A stretch of DNA of 34,377 nt from Oscillospiraceae bacterium (GTDB lineage Bacteria; Bacillota; Clostridia; UMGS1810), in the NCBI GenBank assembly GCA_015068985.1, contig SVJL01000007.1:1-34377 (forward strand), given 5' to 3'. Each line of letters begins with the position of its first letter. Position 1 is the first letter of the stretch. Below, piece by piece: positions 1-7,771 of the stretch. The notes under the pieces were generated by a model that had not been told where the DNA came from, ran no database searches, and worked only from the letters and a program-made list of their open reading frames with translations. The translations under genes were made by a program, and so were the position numbers.

Positions 1-66
1 GTAAAGTGGCGGTGTTAAAAGGTTTGTGGGAGTTCGGCTGGATACTTGCGAATTGGTTAGTATCGT

Positions 67-106
67 GTCCCGAACGAAGCGCGCTACCAAACTGCGCTAT
101 ATCCCG
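67..106 (-). pseudogene. 5' half of a tRNA-Pro(CGG) gene, 3' half missing
   Basis: Read on the minus strand, the 7-nt acceptor arm (CGGGATA), TA at positions 8-9, a GCGC/GCGC D stem with a GG-containing loop, and an anticodon arm with loop TTCGGGA (anticodon CGG) are all intact. The sequence should then continue CGAAG to close the anticodon stem, with a T arm and a TATCCCG acceptor strand. Instead it departs from the tRNA pattern just after GGGAC, and no T arm can be folded in the remaining 66 bases before the window edge. A strong promoter lies directly upstream. Possible explanations are a broken gene, an integration or rearrangement breakpoint, an intron cut by the window edge, or an assembly join. 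The 5' half itself is clear; its status is not. Confidence 0.6.
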
Positions 107-122
107 AAACGAACCGAAGAAT

Positions 123-151
123 ATTGTATCACGATTTCGTTATTTTGTCAA
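123..151 (-). promoter_or_regulatory. Sigma-A promoter of the tRNA-Pro remnant
   Basis: TTGACA (146-151) and TACAAT (123-128) are separated by exactly 17 bp. Transcription would begin near 116, about 10 nt before the tRNA 5' end. The -35 half lies inside the 3' end of the upstream TPM-domain gene. Confidence 0.7.
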
Positions 152-854
152 TATCAAGTTGATGCTTTCTCTTTTGTTTGCGTCTTTCATTTTTTCTCAT
201 TCTGAGCTCGTAGTCACGCTTCATTTTGAGTCCTGCAATCAATAAAACAACACATACAACAAGTGCTACCCATATCCAGATTTTACTTTCTATGATTTCA
301 GTGTCTTTTTCTTTCATACCATAAATATAATAGCTGATATTTTCATCAAGACCTAAAGACAAATCGTTATAGTGTGACTCATACCAACGGCCAAAAGCAT
401 TGTAAAGTGACATAACTGCCCTGTCATGACTCCCATTATCGTAGTGAGGTTCAAAAAAATCAACAAAATATTTATATATCTCACTTTCAGGAAATGCGTA
501 TCTTATATTTTTGCCACAAACAAAGCTATAATCGTCTTTATGTGTATCAATAACAACAAAGATGCTGTTTTTTCTGCCAATATAGCCAATATCCCAGTCG
601 TCATACAGCTTCTTTGCATAGTCATCTACAGACATGCCTTCTGTGCTTTCTGTGGTCACAAAGATGATTTTCGCCTCTGTTTTTTCAAAAAGAATATCAT
701 TTTTTGACTTTATATAATCTTTTACTGTATCGGAAAGAACACCCGAAAAATCACTGATGCTTATATTTTCAGGTTTGGTATGAGCAAAAGCTGCCAATGA
801 CGCCATAGATGTAAGACAAATTATGAAAATCAAAGTAAATATAAATTTCTTCAA
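129..854 (-). CDS. TPM-domain membrane protein
   Basis: This 241-aa protein has an N-terminal signal or anchor segment (residues 1-25), an extracytoplasmic TPM-type domain (about 30-170) and one transmembrane helix (about 192-211). A strongly basic cytoplasmic tail of about 30 residues follows. The TPM assignment rests on the family pattern: an ISDFSGVLSD-like opening, a central strand with IIFVTTEST, the DDYAKKLYDDWDIGYIGRKN segment, and a strand like SIFVVIDTHKDD. TPM proteins are linked to membrane-protein or photosystem quality control in plants and are poorly understood in Firmicutes. The start is TTG, chosen because AGGGGAG lies at normal distance in front of it. It follows a PP2C-like membrane protein by about 18 bp, so the two are probably co-transcribed. 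The biochemical role is unknown. Confidence 0.75.
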   Translation of the reverse strand: MKKFIFTLIFIICLTSMASLAAFAHTKPENISISDFSGVLSDTVKDYIKSKNDILFEKTEAKIIFVTTESTEGMSVDDYAKKLYDDWDIGYIGRKNSIFVVIDTHKDDYSFVCGKNIRYAFPESEIYKYFVDFFEPHYDNGSHDRAVMSLYNAFGRWYESHYNDLSLGLDENISYYIYGMKEKDTEIIESKIWIWVALVVCVVLLIAGLKMKRDYELRMRKNERRKQKRKHQLDIDKITKS

Positions 855-872
855 AGGAATATCTCCCCTTTT

Positions 873-1652
873 CTAAATAAGGAAAAACAGTGCCAGAGCT
901 ATGGCAAAAAGTGATGCTCCGAGACTAATCCAAAGCGCCGGAAAAGTCTTTTTAACCATAATATGAAGTGCAGACACCGTGCATGATGAATCAACCATGT
1001 GGGCTTTATCTGCAAGGACAGAAGGCGAGTTAATATGAGAAGCAGAAAGCACATCACAAACCGCATCATCACCCAACAAAGACTGAAGATATGAGCCTAC
1101 TATAAGATATTCATCCTTTGCATTGAGCTTACCAAGACATCTTGACCAGGTATTTACCGAGCGCTCATCTGCTTCGGAATCTTCGCCGTCTGATATGATT
1201 GCATCGGAAAGAGTCGGAAGCTGAAATGTAACCTTTGTTGCCTTGGTAGAATTTTTGGATATGTGATATATGTGAGTGTCACCAAAGCCTGAGGCGTATA
1301 TATTTGAACCGTCTATATAGAGCATAGACATACGAGAGTCATCTTCTTTGCCTGTCATAGCATAAATTTCGTCTGTTATGGCTCTCAGGGCATATTGAAC
1401 CTTTATGCGGACCTTATCATTGTTGCGCTTCATAAGCGCATGGTAAAGATAGTCACAAAGCATGCTGAAATGCTCGCGACAGGAAATGACAGAGAAGATA
1501 TGCTTTCTGCCTTTGCATATGTTGCGGGTTCTTACGCTGTTGCAAGCATTCTTTATGACAGAGGTGAGCCCGTCGGCAAAATAGAATTCATCTGATTTCT
1601 GATGGGCATCACCCACGCTTGAAACAGCGGTTAAAATAAATTTGTAAGACAA
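873..1652 (-). CDS. Degenerate PP2C-like protein with C-terminal membrane anchor
   Basis: This 259-aa protein follows the PP2C (PPM) phosphatase layout in weak form. The N-terminal SDEFYFADG stretch (residues 20-28) takes the place of the NED...ADG metal site. SNIYASGFGDTHIYHISKN (116-134) matches the 'IANVGDSRVYLI' strand pair. DEYLIVGSYLQSLL (180-193) sits where active enzymes have LLLCSDGL. The last aspartate motif is therefore lost (G186-S187-Y188 instead of SDG), and the GMGG of the first site is absent, so it is probably catalytically dead. Residues about 237-259 form a single C-terminal helix, suggesting a tail-anchored cytoplasmic domain. The start is TTG behind GGAGGAATCGGT. It sits 27 bp after nagA and just before the TPM gene. 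The fold assignment is inference from motif order; a regulatory or scaffold role would fit. Confidence 0.55.
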   Translation of the reverse strand: MSYKFILTAVSSVGDAHQKSDEFYFADGLTSVIKNACNSVRTRNICKGRKHIFSVISCREHFSMLCDYLYHALMKRNNDKVRIKVQYALRAITDEIYAMTGKEDDSRMSMLYIDGSNIYASGFGDTHIYHISKNSTKATKVTFQLPTLSDAIISDGEDSEADERSVNTWSRCLGKLNAKDEYLIVGSYLQSLLGDDAVCDVLSASHINSPSVLADKAHMVDSSCTVSALHIMVKKTFPALWISLGASLFAIALALFFLI

Positions 1653-1679
1653 ACCGATTCCTCCGTTTGCATTTTTCTT

Positions 1680-2813
1680 TTATACAAGTTCTCCGCCAAG
1701 GATTACCTTTTTCACGTTGAACATATCATCTACAAAAACAAAATCAGCTCGTTTACCTGCCTCTATTGAACCAATTTCATCATACATACCGATTGCTTTT
1801 GAAGGGTTTGCAGACGCCATCAAGAATGCCTGAGCTATGCCACAGTTGGTGTGAGTCATAATATTACGACACGCCATATCCATAGTGAGCTTGCTTCCCG
1901 ACAGTCCGCCATTGTGGTCGAAGTTGAGATCGTTTATGTGAGCATATTTTTCGGGTGACGGATTTTCAAGACTTGTACTATCTGTTATCAGAACGGTTTT
2001 GTCAAGACCTTTATTTTTGAGAACAAATCTTTGCATAAATGGGGCAACATGAATTGCACAGGAGTCACATATCATTTCGCAATAAATATCGGAACTCGAA
2101 AGTGCATATTCATCAGGGCCGCATTGTCTTACACCGCTCCATTTGTTAGGACCTGTGGCGTTTGTTACATGTGTCATCAAAGTGGGAATGTAGCTTCCAA
2201 GAGCACGTATCTGCTCAATGGTTGCTTCTGAATGACCAAGGGCGAATTTTACTTTGGGATTAACTTTTCGTGCATACTTCATAAAATCAAGTATGCCTTC
2301 CCTTTCGGGTGCCACAGTCCACACAGTTGCAAATTCACCCGCTTCATCAACCAAAGCTTTGTATTCGGTTGGGTCAATAGGATGACGCCAGGGGTTAACA
2401 TCGCTATGTGAACCGTAGTTACAGTTTGTATAGGGACCTTCCATATACATACCGCGGATGTTTGGAGCCTTTGACATATTTTCTTTAACTGTTTTTATGG
2501 CTTTCAAAAAGTCTTGAAAATTATAGTTATATGATGGTGTGGCAAGAATTGTTGTTTCGCCGTGTTTCAAAAAATGAGCTGCAGCTTCAATAGGATTTTC
2601 AGCGGTGTGATATTTGTCACCGCCGTGAACGTGAATGTCTACAAACCCGGGACCAACATATGCACCATCAGCATCGATTATTTCTGCACCTAAAGGAATA
2701 GAAACATTATCTTTTTTGCCTACGGCTTCAATTCTGCCGTTTTCTAAAAGTATTACTCCGTCCCAGATTATACCATCAACGGTTACAACACGTGCATTTG
2801 TTATAGCTTTCAT
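1680..2813 (-). CDS. nagA: N-acetylglucosamine-6-phosphate deacetylase, copy 1
   Basis: This 377-aa amidohydrolase-superfamily enzyme should hydrolyse GlcNAc-6-P to glucosamine-6-P and acetate in amino-sugar catabolism or cell-wall recycling. The NagA signature residues are all present: the DIHVHGG metal motif (H61, H63), MEGP (E125), GHSEAT (H194), THVTNAT (H215) and the catalytic aspartate in LITDST (D278). These correspond to E131, H195, H216 and D273 of the E. coli enzyme. The start has GGAGGG seven bases upstream. It is the downstream member of a tandem nagA pair and ends normally at the family C-terminus (GGELV-stop). After the HVHGG motif it reads DKYHT instead of the usual GGFHF-like run found in copy 2, so its substrate range may have shifted. 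No nagB or sugar transporter is in the window. Confidence 0.85.
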   Translation of the reverse strand: MKAITNARVVTVDGIIWDGVILLENGRIEAVGKKDNVSIPLGAEIIDADGAYVGPGFVDIHVHGGDKYHTAENPIEAAAHFLKHGETTILATPSYNYNFQDFLKAIKTVKENMSKAPNIRGMYMEGPYTNCNYGSHSDVNPWRHPIDPTEYKALVDEAGEFATVWTVAPEREGILDFMKYARKVNPKVKFALGHSEATIEQIRALGSYIPTLMTHVTNATGPNKWSGVRQCGPDEYALSSSDIYCEMICDSCAIHVAPFMQRFVLKNKGLDKTVLITDSTSLENPSPEKYAHINDLNFDHNGGLSGSKLTMDMACRNIMTHTNCGIAQAFLMASANPSKAIGMYDEIGSIEAGKRADFVFVDDMFNVKKVILGGELV

Positions 2814-2828
2814 TATATTTCCCTCCGA

Positions 2829-3004
2829 TTAGAGTTCGAGTGCCTTTTTGTATCTTGCAATTTCACTATCTATTACATATCTTACCTGACGGATTTTCCA
2901 TTCGAGATGTCATTTATCGGTCATATAAAGCATTGACGGTTCCCAACCAAGACGAGAATCCTTTTCTACAAGAGGAATTGGTGTCATTTACATTTACAAG
3001 TTCT
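2829..3004 (-). repeat. Relict 3' end of the 703-aa glycosidase gene (duplication scar)
   Basis: These bases between the two nagA copies are a diverged second copy of the last ~170 bp of the glycosidase gene (compare 4140-4311). They include its stop codon and the short gap before nagA. One base is inserted near 2980 relative to the intact gene, destroying the reading frame. At the upstream edge the three sequences (glycosidase tail, nagA copy 1 end and this junction) share the 10-base string AGAACTTGTA on the minus strand, marking the recombination point. This is therefore a scar of a tandem duplication, not a gene. Confidence 0.9.
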
Positions 3005-4125
3005 CCGCCAAGGATTACCTTTTTGACGTTGAACATATCATCTGTGAAAACAAAATCGGCACGTTTACCTGCCTCTATTGAACCAATTTCATCATCCATA
3101 CCAATTGCTTTTGAAGGGTTTGTGGATGCCATCAAGAATGCCTGAGCAATGCCGCAGTTGGTGTGAGTCATAATATTACGACACGCCATATCCATAGTGA
3201 GTTTACTGCCTGAAAGTCCACCCTTTGGGTCAAAGTTGAGATCGGTTATGTGAGAATATTTTTCGGGCGAAGGATTTTTATGGGCTGTGCTATCAGTTAT
3301 CAACATTATTTTGTCAAGACCTTTATTTTTCAGAACAAATCTCTGCATAAAGGGTGCAACGTGAATAGCACATGAATCACAAATCATTTCGCAATACATA
3401 TCGGAAGTGTAGAGTGCATATTCATCGGGACCGCATTTTCTCACACCTCTCCAGCTATTTGGGCCGGTGGCATTGGTTACATGGGTCATTATGGTGGGTG
3501 TGTAGATTCCGAGTGACTGAATTTCTTCAATTGATGCCTCACTGTGACCAAGTGCAAATTTTACATTTGGATTAACCTTGCGGGCATATTTCATAAATTC
3601 AACAAGTCCTTCTCTTTCGGGTGCGACTGCCCACACTTTAACAATTTCTCCCGCTTCTTCAACCAACGGCTTGTATTCATCGGATTTTATAGGATGACGC
3701 CATGGATTGATATGGCTGTTGGCACCATAGTCAGGATTAATATAGGGGCCTTCCATATATATGCCACGGATGTTTTTAGTCACTGCCATGTTTTTCTTAA
3801 TGGTCTTTATGCCATCGAGTAATGCTTCAAAATTCAGGCGTGGTGACAATGTTGCAAGAACGGTTGTTTCGCCATGATTCAGAAAATGCTCTGCTGCTAT
3901 GACAGGATTTTCTTCAAAATGGAAACCCCCACCTCCGTGGACGTGGATGTCGACAAAACCCGGACCTACATAGGTACCACATGCATCAATTATTTCGGCA
4001 TCGGAAGGGATTTCAATCTCTGACTTTTTACCTACAGCGGCAATTCTATCATTTTCTATGAGAATCACGCCGTCCCAGATGATTCCATCTGTTGTTACAA
4101 CGCGTGCATTTGTTATAGCTTTCAT
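2914..4125 (-). CDS. nagA: N-acetylglucosamine-6-phosphate deacetylase, copy 2, with recombinant C-terminal tail
   Basis: This 403-aa paralogue of the downstream nagA aligns to it without gaps over 377 residues. All metal and catalytic motifs are kept: DIHVHGGGGFHF, MEGP, GHSEAS, THVTNAT, LITDST. It lacks the normal stop. After GGELV the frame runs into the relict glycosidase tail, adding NVNDT (the glycosidase's own frame) and then 21 out-of-frame residues ending in NALYDR. The extra 26 residues are a by-product of the duplication and probably not functional; whether they affect folding is unknown. The start has GGAGGA eight bases upstream, and that ribosome binding site begins right after the stop of the glycosidase gene, so the two are translationally close. 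The GGGGFHF segment makes this the more canonical NagA of the pair. Confidence 0.85.
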   Translation of the reverse strand: MKAITNARVVTTDGIIWDGVILIENDRIAAVGKKSEIEIPSDAEIIDACGTYVGPGFVDIHVHGGGGFHFEENPVIAAEHFLNHGETTVLATLSPRLNFEALLDGIKTIKKNMAVTKNIRGIYMEGPYINPDYGANSHINPWRHPIKSDEYKPLVEEAGEIVKVWAVAPEREGLVEFMKYARKVNPNVKFALGHSEASIEEIQSLGIYTPTIMTHVTNATGPNSWRGVRKCGPDEYALYTSDMYCEMICDSCAIHVAPFMQRFVLKNKGLDKIMLITDSTAHKNPSPEKYSHITDLNFDPKGGLSGSKLTMDMACRNIMTHTNCGIAQAFLMASTNPSKAIGMDDEIGSIEAGKRADFVFTDDMFNVKKVILGGELVNVNDTNSSCRKGFSSWLGTVNALYDR

Positions 4126-4139
4126 TACAGCTCCTCCAA

Positions 4140-6251
4140 TCAGAGTTCCAAAGCTTTTCTGTATTTACCGATTTCTGTGTCGATTACATATCTTACCTGA
4201 CGGATTTTCCATTCGAGATGCCATTTGTCGGTCATGTAAAGCATTGACGGTTCCCAACCAAGACGGGAATCCTTTTCTACAAGAGGAATTGTGTCATTTA
4301 CATTTACAAGTTCTTCTTCCAGAAGAGCTTCCATATTGTCATAAACTTCAGACATAGCTTCTTTTGTAGTTGTAACATTCATCTGACAAATGAGCATAAA
4401 CCATTTTTTTGCATTAATGCCCGTTTTTACGCAGTTGGTCATAAAGTGACCCAGGTTTTTAAGTTCATCGGTCTTTGCATTTGCATCAGGAAGGTCAGAA
4501 AGCAAGGCTGTACCCTTTTCCATAAGTCCGAGCATTTTTTCGAGAGATTTGATTTCTTCACCAATTCTTAAACCTACAGGCGAAATTCGGTGGTCGCATA
4601 CATTTCTATAGGTCATCTCAATAATTCGATTGCCAAAATACGCATCAGGATCAGCGGGTATCATACAACCGAGAGGCTGTGGCAAAGCTTTGCCCACTGA
4701 CATATTGAAAGGATATGATGGACCTACTCTGAATGCACCATACTGATCGGAATCGCTTGGAATATAATATCTTATAGCTTCGCTGTAGCATTTTAAAGCT
4801 TCGTTGACTTTGTCATAGTTTGTTTCGCCAAATTCGGAAACAAGCACTTTTTTGAGAATGACCTCCATAGGTTCTCTTGGTTCTAAGAATGCGTGCTTAC
4901 CAAACTTACTGATAAATGATGGGGTGAAGCCATAATGGTGACATTCCATAATGCCGGAAAGACCCCATTCATCATGGGCCTTGAGCATATTTTCATAACG
5001 CTTCATCCACTGATAAGGCATGGGGAGATATGGAACTACGCCAAAATCCCATGTGAGACCGCCTGAGTTTGTCATAGAATAAAGCGGTATGCCGTTCTTT
5101 TTGGCCGCAACAGCTTCGCTCTTGAAATATTTACCGGGACCTTCAAAGGAAAGTGTGTAATCACAGCATCTGCCTTTTGCACCATTTGCATATGGGATGT
5201 GTTCGGCCTGCTCAAAGGTTGCCTGAACGCTTATGTCATCCGGAAGACTTTCGATGAGTTTTACTCTTATGTCTTCAGGCTGACTGCCCCAGTTGTAGGT
5301 CCAGAAAACGATGTCGGCATCGGGGCGATATTTTCTGATGATTTTTTTGATGAAATTAAGCCAGATGGGATAGTCATAGCAAGGATACCAACCCGAACTT
5401 AATTTGCCTGTGGGAATGCCATCGACGGTTGTTTCAAAATATCTGCCTTTTGAAACATGAGGATCTTTACTTGGAAATTCAACCGATTCGCCAACCAAAG
5501 TGACACCTTTAAGGCCGGGGCATTCTCTGAAAAGTCTGCCGTAGGTGTTTTCGTAATAGGCTTCGGCTTCGGGATCTTCGGGGCTTTTCTCACTCAAAAG
5601 CTTACTGTAGGCATACACATCGAGACCGTATTTTGCGGCACGCTGTATGAGATCATTAAAATTTAAATAACCAAAGGAAGTTTGATTAATATCTTTTGTG
5701 AAAACCAAAATCGCATCTCTGCCTTCGTGAGCAACGCGGGCAAGATATTCGTCGGGATACTCATCAAGGCCATAGCCTGAGTGAACCATCTGTGGTGAAA
5801 AAACCGGTTTTTTCTTTATAATGCCGTATTCCATGACGGGAGCTTTGGCAAATGTCATGAGATCTTCTATGTAATAGAGAGCTTGTGCTGCACCGCGTTC
5901 ATCGAAGGCGACGATTTTGATGCCGTCTTTGTCGGTGTTTATCATAAAGCCTTTATATGTGGCATATTCATCCAATTGAACACCGCAGTTTTCAGCTAAG
6001 TCGATACAGATTTCTGCATCATCGCCAAATGTGATGCCTGCTCCTATTTTCATTGAGGTTTTAAGATAATCTGCGAAATCTTCGCCAGCGGTCGTCAAAA
6101 CCACTCCGGCGTCTTGCGGAATTTTGATATGAACAATATCTTTAAGTTCAAATTCGTTATCATTTGCTTTGCGGGAAACATTTCGAATGTCCGGCTCATG
6201 AACTTTGAGAAGTCTTTCTCTGAACTGATATTTAGTTTCAATTTTTGTCAT
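4140..6251 (-). CDS. Probable intracellular glycoside hydrolase with GH20/GH67-type N-domain
   Basis: This 703-aa protein has no signal peptide. Residues about 40-135 resemble the non-catalytic alpha/beta domain that precedes the TIM barrel in GH20, GH67 and GH84 enzymes, ending in the typical DERGAAQALYYIEDLM element (117-132). A barrel-like region follows from about residue 145, with conserved-looking GESVEFP (E254-E257), DADIVFWTYNWG and GIMECHHYG strands, then a helical C-terminal part. I cannot assign a GH family. Its position immediately before nagA (15 bp) suggests it releases N-acetylhexosamines or GlcNAc-6-P from an imported or recycled sugar. Its last ~170 bp were duplicated along with nagA. 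The start has AAGGGG upstream and a good promoter 50 bp away. Function is inferred from context. Confidence 0.6.
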   Translation of the reverse strand: MTKIETKYQFRERLLKVHEPDIRNVSRKANDNEFELKDIVHIKIPQDAGVVLTTAGEDFADYLKTSMKIGAGITFGDDAEICIDLAENCGVQLDEYATYKGFMINTDKDGIKIVAFDERGAAQALYYIEDLMTFAKAPVMEYGIIKKKPVFSPQMVHSGYGLDEYPDEYLARVAHEGRDAILVFTKDINQTSFGYLNFNDLIQRAAKYGLDVYAYSKLLSEKSPEDPEAEAYYENTYGRLFRECPGLKGVTLVGESVEFPSKDPHVSKGRYFETTVDGIPTGKLSSGWYPCYDYPIWLNFIKKIIRKYRPDADIVFWTYNWGSQPEDIRVKLIESLPDDISVQATFEQAEHIPYANGAKGRCCDYTLSFEGPGKYFKSEAVAAKKNGIPLYSMTNSGGLTWDFGVVPYLPMPYQWMKRYENMLKAHDEWGLSGIMECHHYGFTPSFISKFGKHAFLEPREPMEVILKKVLVSEFGETNYDKVNEALKCYSEAIRYYIPSDSDQYGAFRVGPSYPFNMSVGKALPQPLGCMIPADPDAYFGNRIIEMTYRNVCDHRISPVGLRIGEEIKSLEKMLGLMEKGTALLSDLPDANAKTDELKNLGHFMTNCVKTGINAKKWFMLICQMNVTTTKEAMSEVYDNMEALLEEELVNVNDTIPLVEKDSRLGWEPSMLYMTDKWHLEWKIRQVRYVIDTEIGKYRKALEL

Positions 6252-6303
6252 ATAGGTTTAGCCCCTTACATATTATGGTTAAATATAATTATAAAGTTAA
6301 TTA

Positions 6304-6333
6304 ATTGTACAATAAAAGCAATCCCGGTGTCAA
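6304..6333 (-). promoter_or_regulatory. Promoter of the glycosidase-nagA operon
   Basis: TTGACA (6328-6333) and TACAAT (6304-6309) with an 18-bp spacer lie in the gap behind the acetyltransferase gene. Predicted transcription start is near 6297, giving a leader of about 45 nt before the glycosidase start. Confidence 0.55.
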
Positions 6334-6361
6334 GATAACATATATGGAAAAGCTATCTGTA

Positions 6362-6793
6362 TCACAGGGAAAAATCCATGCCGACATGCTCTATACTGTC
6401 TTCCAGATATACATCTGTTGTAACAACAAAGCCAAACTTTTCATAAAAGCCTATGGCATACTTTTGAGCACTTATGTGAATAGTTTTGAAATCGAAAGCA
6501 TCTTTTACTGCATCGATGGATTTTTCCATGAGCTTTCTGCCAAGTCCATCACCATGAGAAAGTGTGAGTACTCTGCCAAGCTTTATGGTGTCGTCGTCGA
6601 TGCGGAAGGCTCTCAGATAGGCAAGAATTTTTTCACCTTCACAAAAGAAACAATGAAGAGCATCGTAGTCGATATCGTCAAGATCCTGATAGGCTACCTT
6701 CTGCTCTACGGTAAAGATTTCGAGACGGGATTTTATGATTTCGTATAACTCATGAGTGGTTAGTTCACTGAAGAATTTTGCATTGAATTCCAT
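6362..6793 (-). CDS. ElaA-family GNAT N-acetyltransferase
   Basis: This 143-aa GNAT-fold protein matches the ElaA subfamily. RLEIFTVEQKVAYQDLDDID (residues 23-42) is the ElaA hallmark. KLGRVLTLSHGDGLGRKLMEK (about 71-91) carries the acetyl-CoA-binding strand and Q/RxxGxG/A-type turn (here HGDGLGRK). HISAQKYAIGFYEKFGFV (about 106-123) is the C-terminal strand and helix, and the closing EHVGMDF also matches. Length is close to ElaA (about 150 aa). The acceptor of ElaA proteins is not established. It appears to stand alone: about 70 bp separate it from the flavoprotein gene upstream, and a promoter for the next operon lies beyond its 3' end. Ribosome binding site GGAAAG. Confidence 0.8.
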   Translation of the reverse strand: MEFNAKFFSELTTHELYEIIKSRLEIFTVEQKVAYQDLDDIDYDALHCFFCEGEKILAYLRAFRIDDDTIKLGRVLTLSHGDGLGRKLMEKSIDAVKDAFDFKTIHISAQKYAIGFYEKFGFVVTTDVYLEDSIEHVGMDFSL

Positions 6794-6861
6794 TTTTTCA
6801 CATACTTTCCTGATGGTATAAAAAGCAGGACAAACTCTCTGTTTGACCTGTTTTAATTTTG

Positions 6862-7767
6862 TTAGTTAATGTAGTCGCAGGCAGCAAGAGCTGCTATAGC
6901 ACCATCGGATGCTGCTGTGGCAACCTGACGGATGCGTTTGGAACGGCAATCGCCTGCGACAAATATACCGTCCAGATTTGTTTTGCAAGTTTCGTCGGAG
7001 TCAACATAACCCCAGTCGTTGAGATTGACACATGATGCAAAAGGCTCATTCTGAGGGATGAGACCTATAGCAACGAAAACGCCGTCTACATCGATGGATG
7101 TATCTTCACCATTTGTCTGATTGGTAATGGTTATGCCTTTGAGTTCAGAGTCTGCAATCAGACTTTTCACGGTGGCATTTGTTATAATTTCAACATTGTC
7201 TTTTGAGTAAAGCTGATCGGCAAGTTTTTTCTCACCTGTAAGGTGGTCGAGATTCTGAACTACATATACCTTTTTGCAGGTGTCAGACAAAAGAATTGCT
7301 TCCTGTAGTGCAGAGTTGCCTCCGCCTATTACTGCAACCGTTTTGCCTTCGTAAAAAGCTCCGTCGCACACTGCACAAAAAGATATACCATTGCCGATGA
7401 AATCTTCTTCTCCATCTATGCCGAGAAGTCTGTGCTTTGTGCCTGTGGCAATAATAATTGCCTTGGCAGAAAAATCACCTTCGTCGGTCTTTACGGTTTT
7501 TATATCACCGTCTTCGATGCTGAGTGCTTCGCAGCATTCGACATCGGCACCAAGATTCATAGCCTGCTCGATGAGTTTTTCTGCAAATTCATTGCCTGTT
7601 ACACTGACAAAACCCGGTATGTTTTCAACCTTTGGAGACGAGGTTATCTGTCCGCCAAAGGTACCTTTTTCCAAAACAAGAACCTTTTTATTGGCACGAA
7701 GAGCATATATAGCGGCGGTCAGCCCCGCAGGGCCGCCGCCTATGATTATGATGTCGTATAAATTCAC
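6862..7767 (-). CDS. Thioredoxin-reductase-like FAD disulfide oxidoreductase
   Basis: This 301-aa low-molecular-weight thioredoxin reductase family protein has an N-terminal FAD-binding GGGPAGLTAAIYALRA (10-25), redox-active CAVC (131-134) in the expected CDGAFY context, a second dinucleotide-binding GGGNSALQEA (148-157) and the C-terminal FAD motif GIFVAGDCR followed by QVATAASDGAIAA. The HRRxxxRA motif that grips the NADPH 2'-phosphate in classical TrxB is replaced by QNLDHLTGEKKL, so the electron donor may be NADH or a ferredoxin-type system. It begins with GTG five bases after the stop of nrdD, implying coupled translation. Its likely partner is the glutaredoxin-like domain at the end of that NrdD. 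Length is normal (about 300-320 aa). Confidence 0.8.
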   Translation of the reverse strand: MNLYDIIIIGGGPAGLTAAIYALRANKKVLVLEKGTFGGQITSSPKVENIPGFVSVTGNEFAEKLIEQAMNLGADVECCEALSIEDGDIKTVKTDEGDFSAKAIIIATGTKHRLLGIDGEEDFIGNGISFCAVCDGAFYEGKTVAVIGGGNSALQEAILLSDTCKKVYVVQNLDHLTGEKKLADQLYSKDNVEIITNATVKSLIADSELKGITITNQTNGEDTSIDVDGVFVAIGLIPQNEPFASCVNLNDWGYVDSDETCKTNLDGIFVAGDCRSKRIRQVATAASDGAIAALAACDYIN

Positions 7768-7771
7768 ACTA

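Noticed and set aside
6-245. Plus-strand open frame at the left edge
   Set aside because: It runs antisense through the tRNA remnant and the end of the TPM gene, starts at GTG without a ribosome binding site and resembles no protein.
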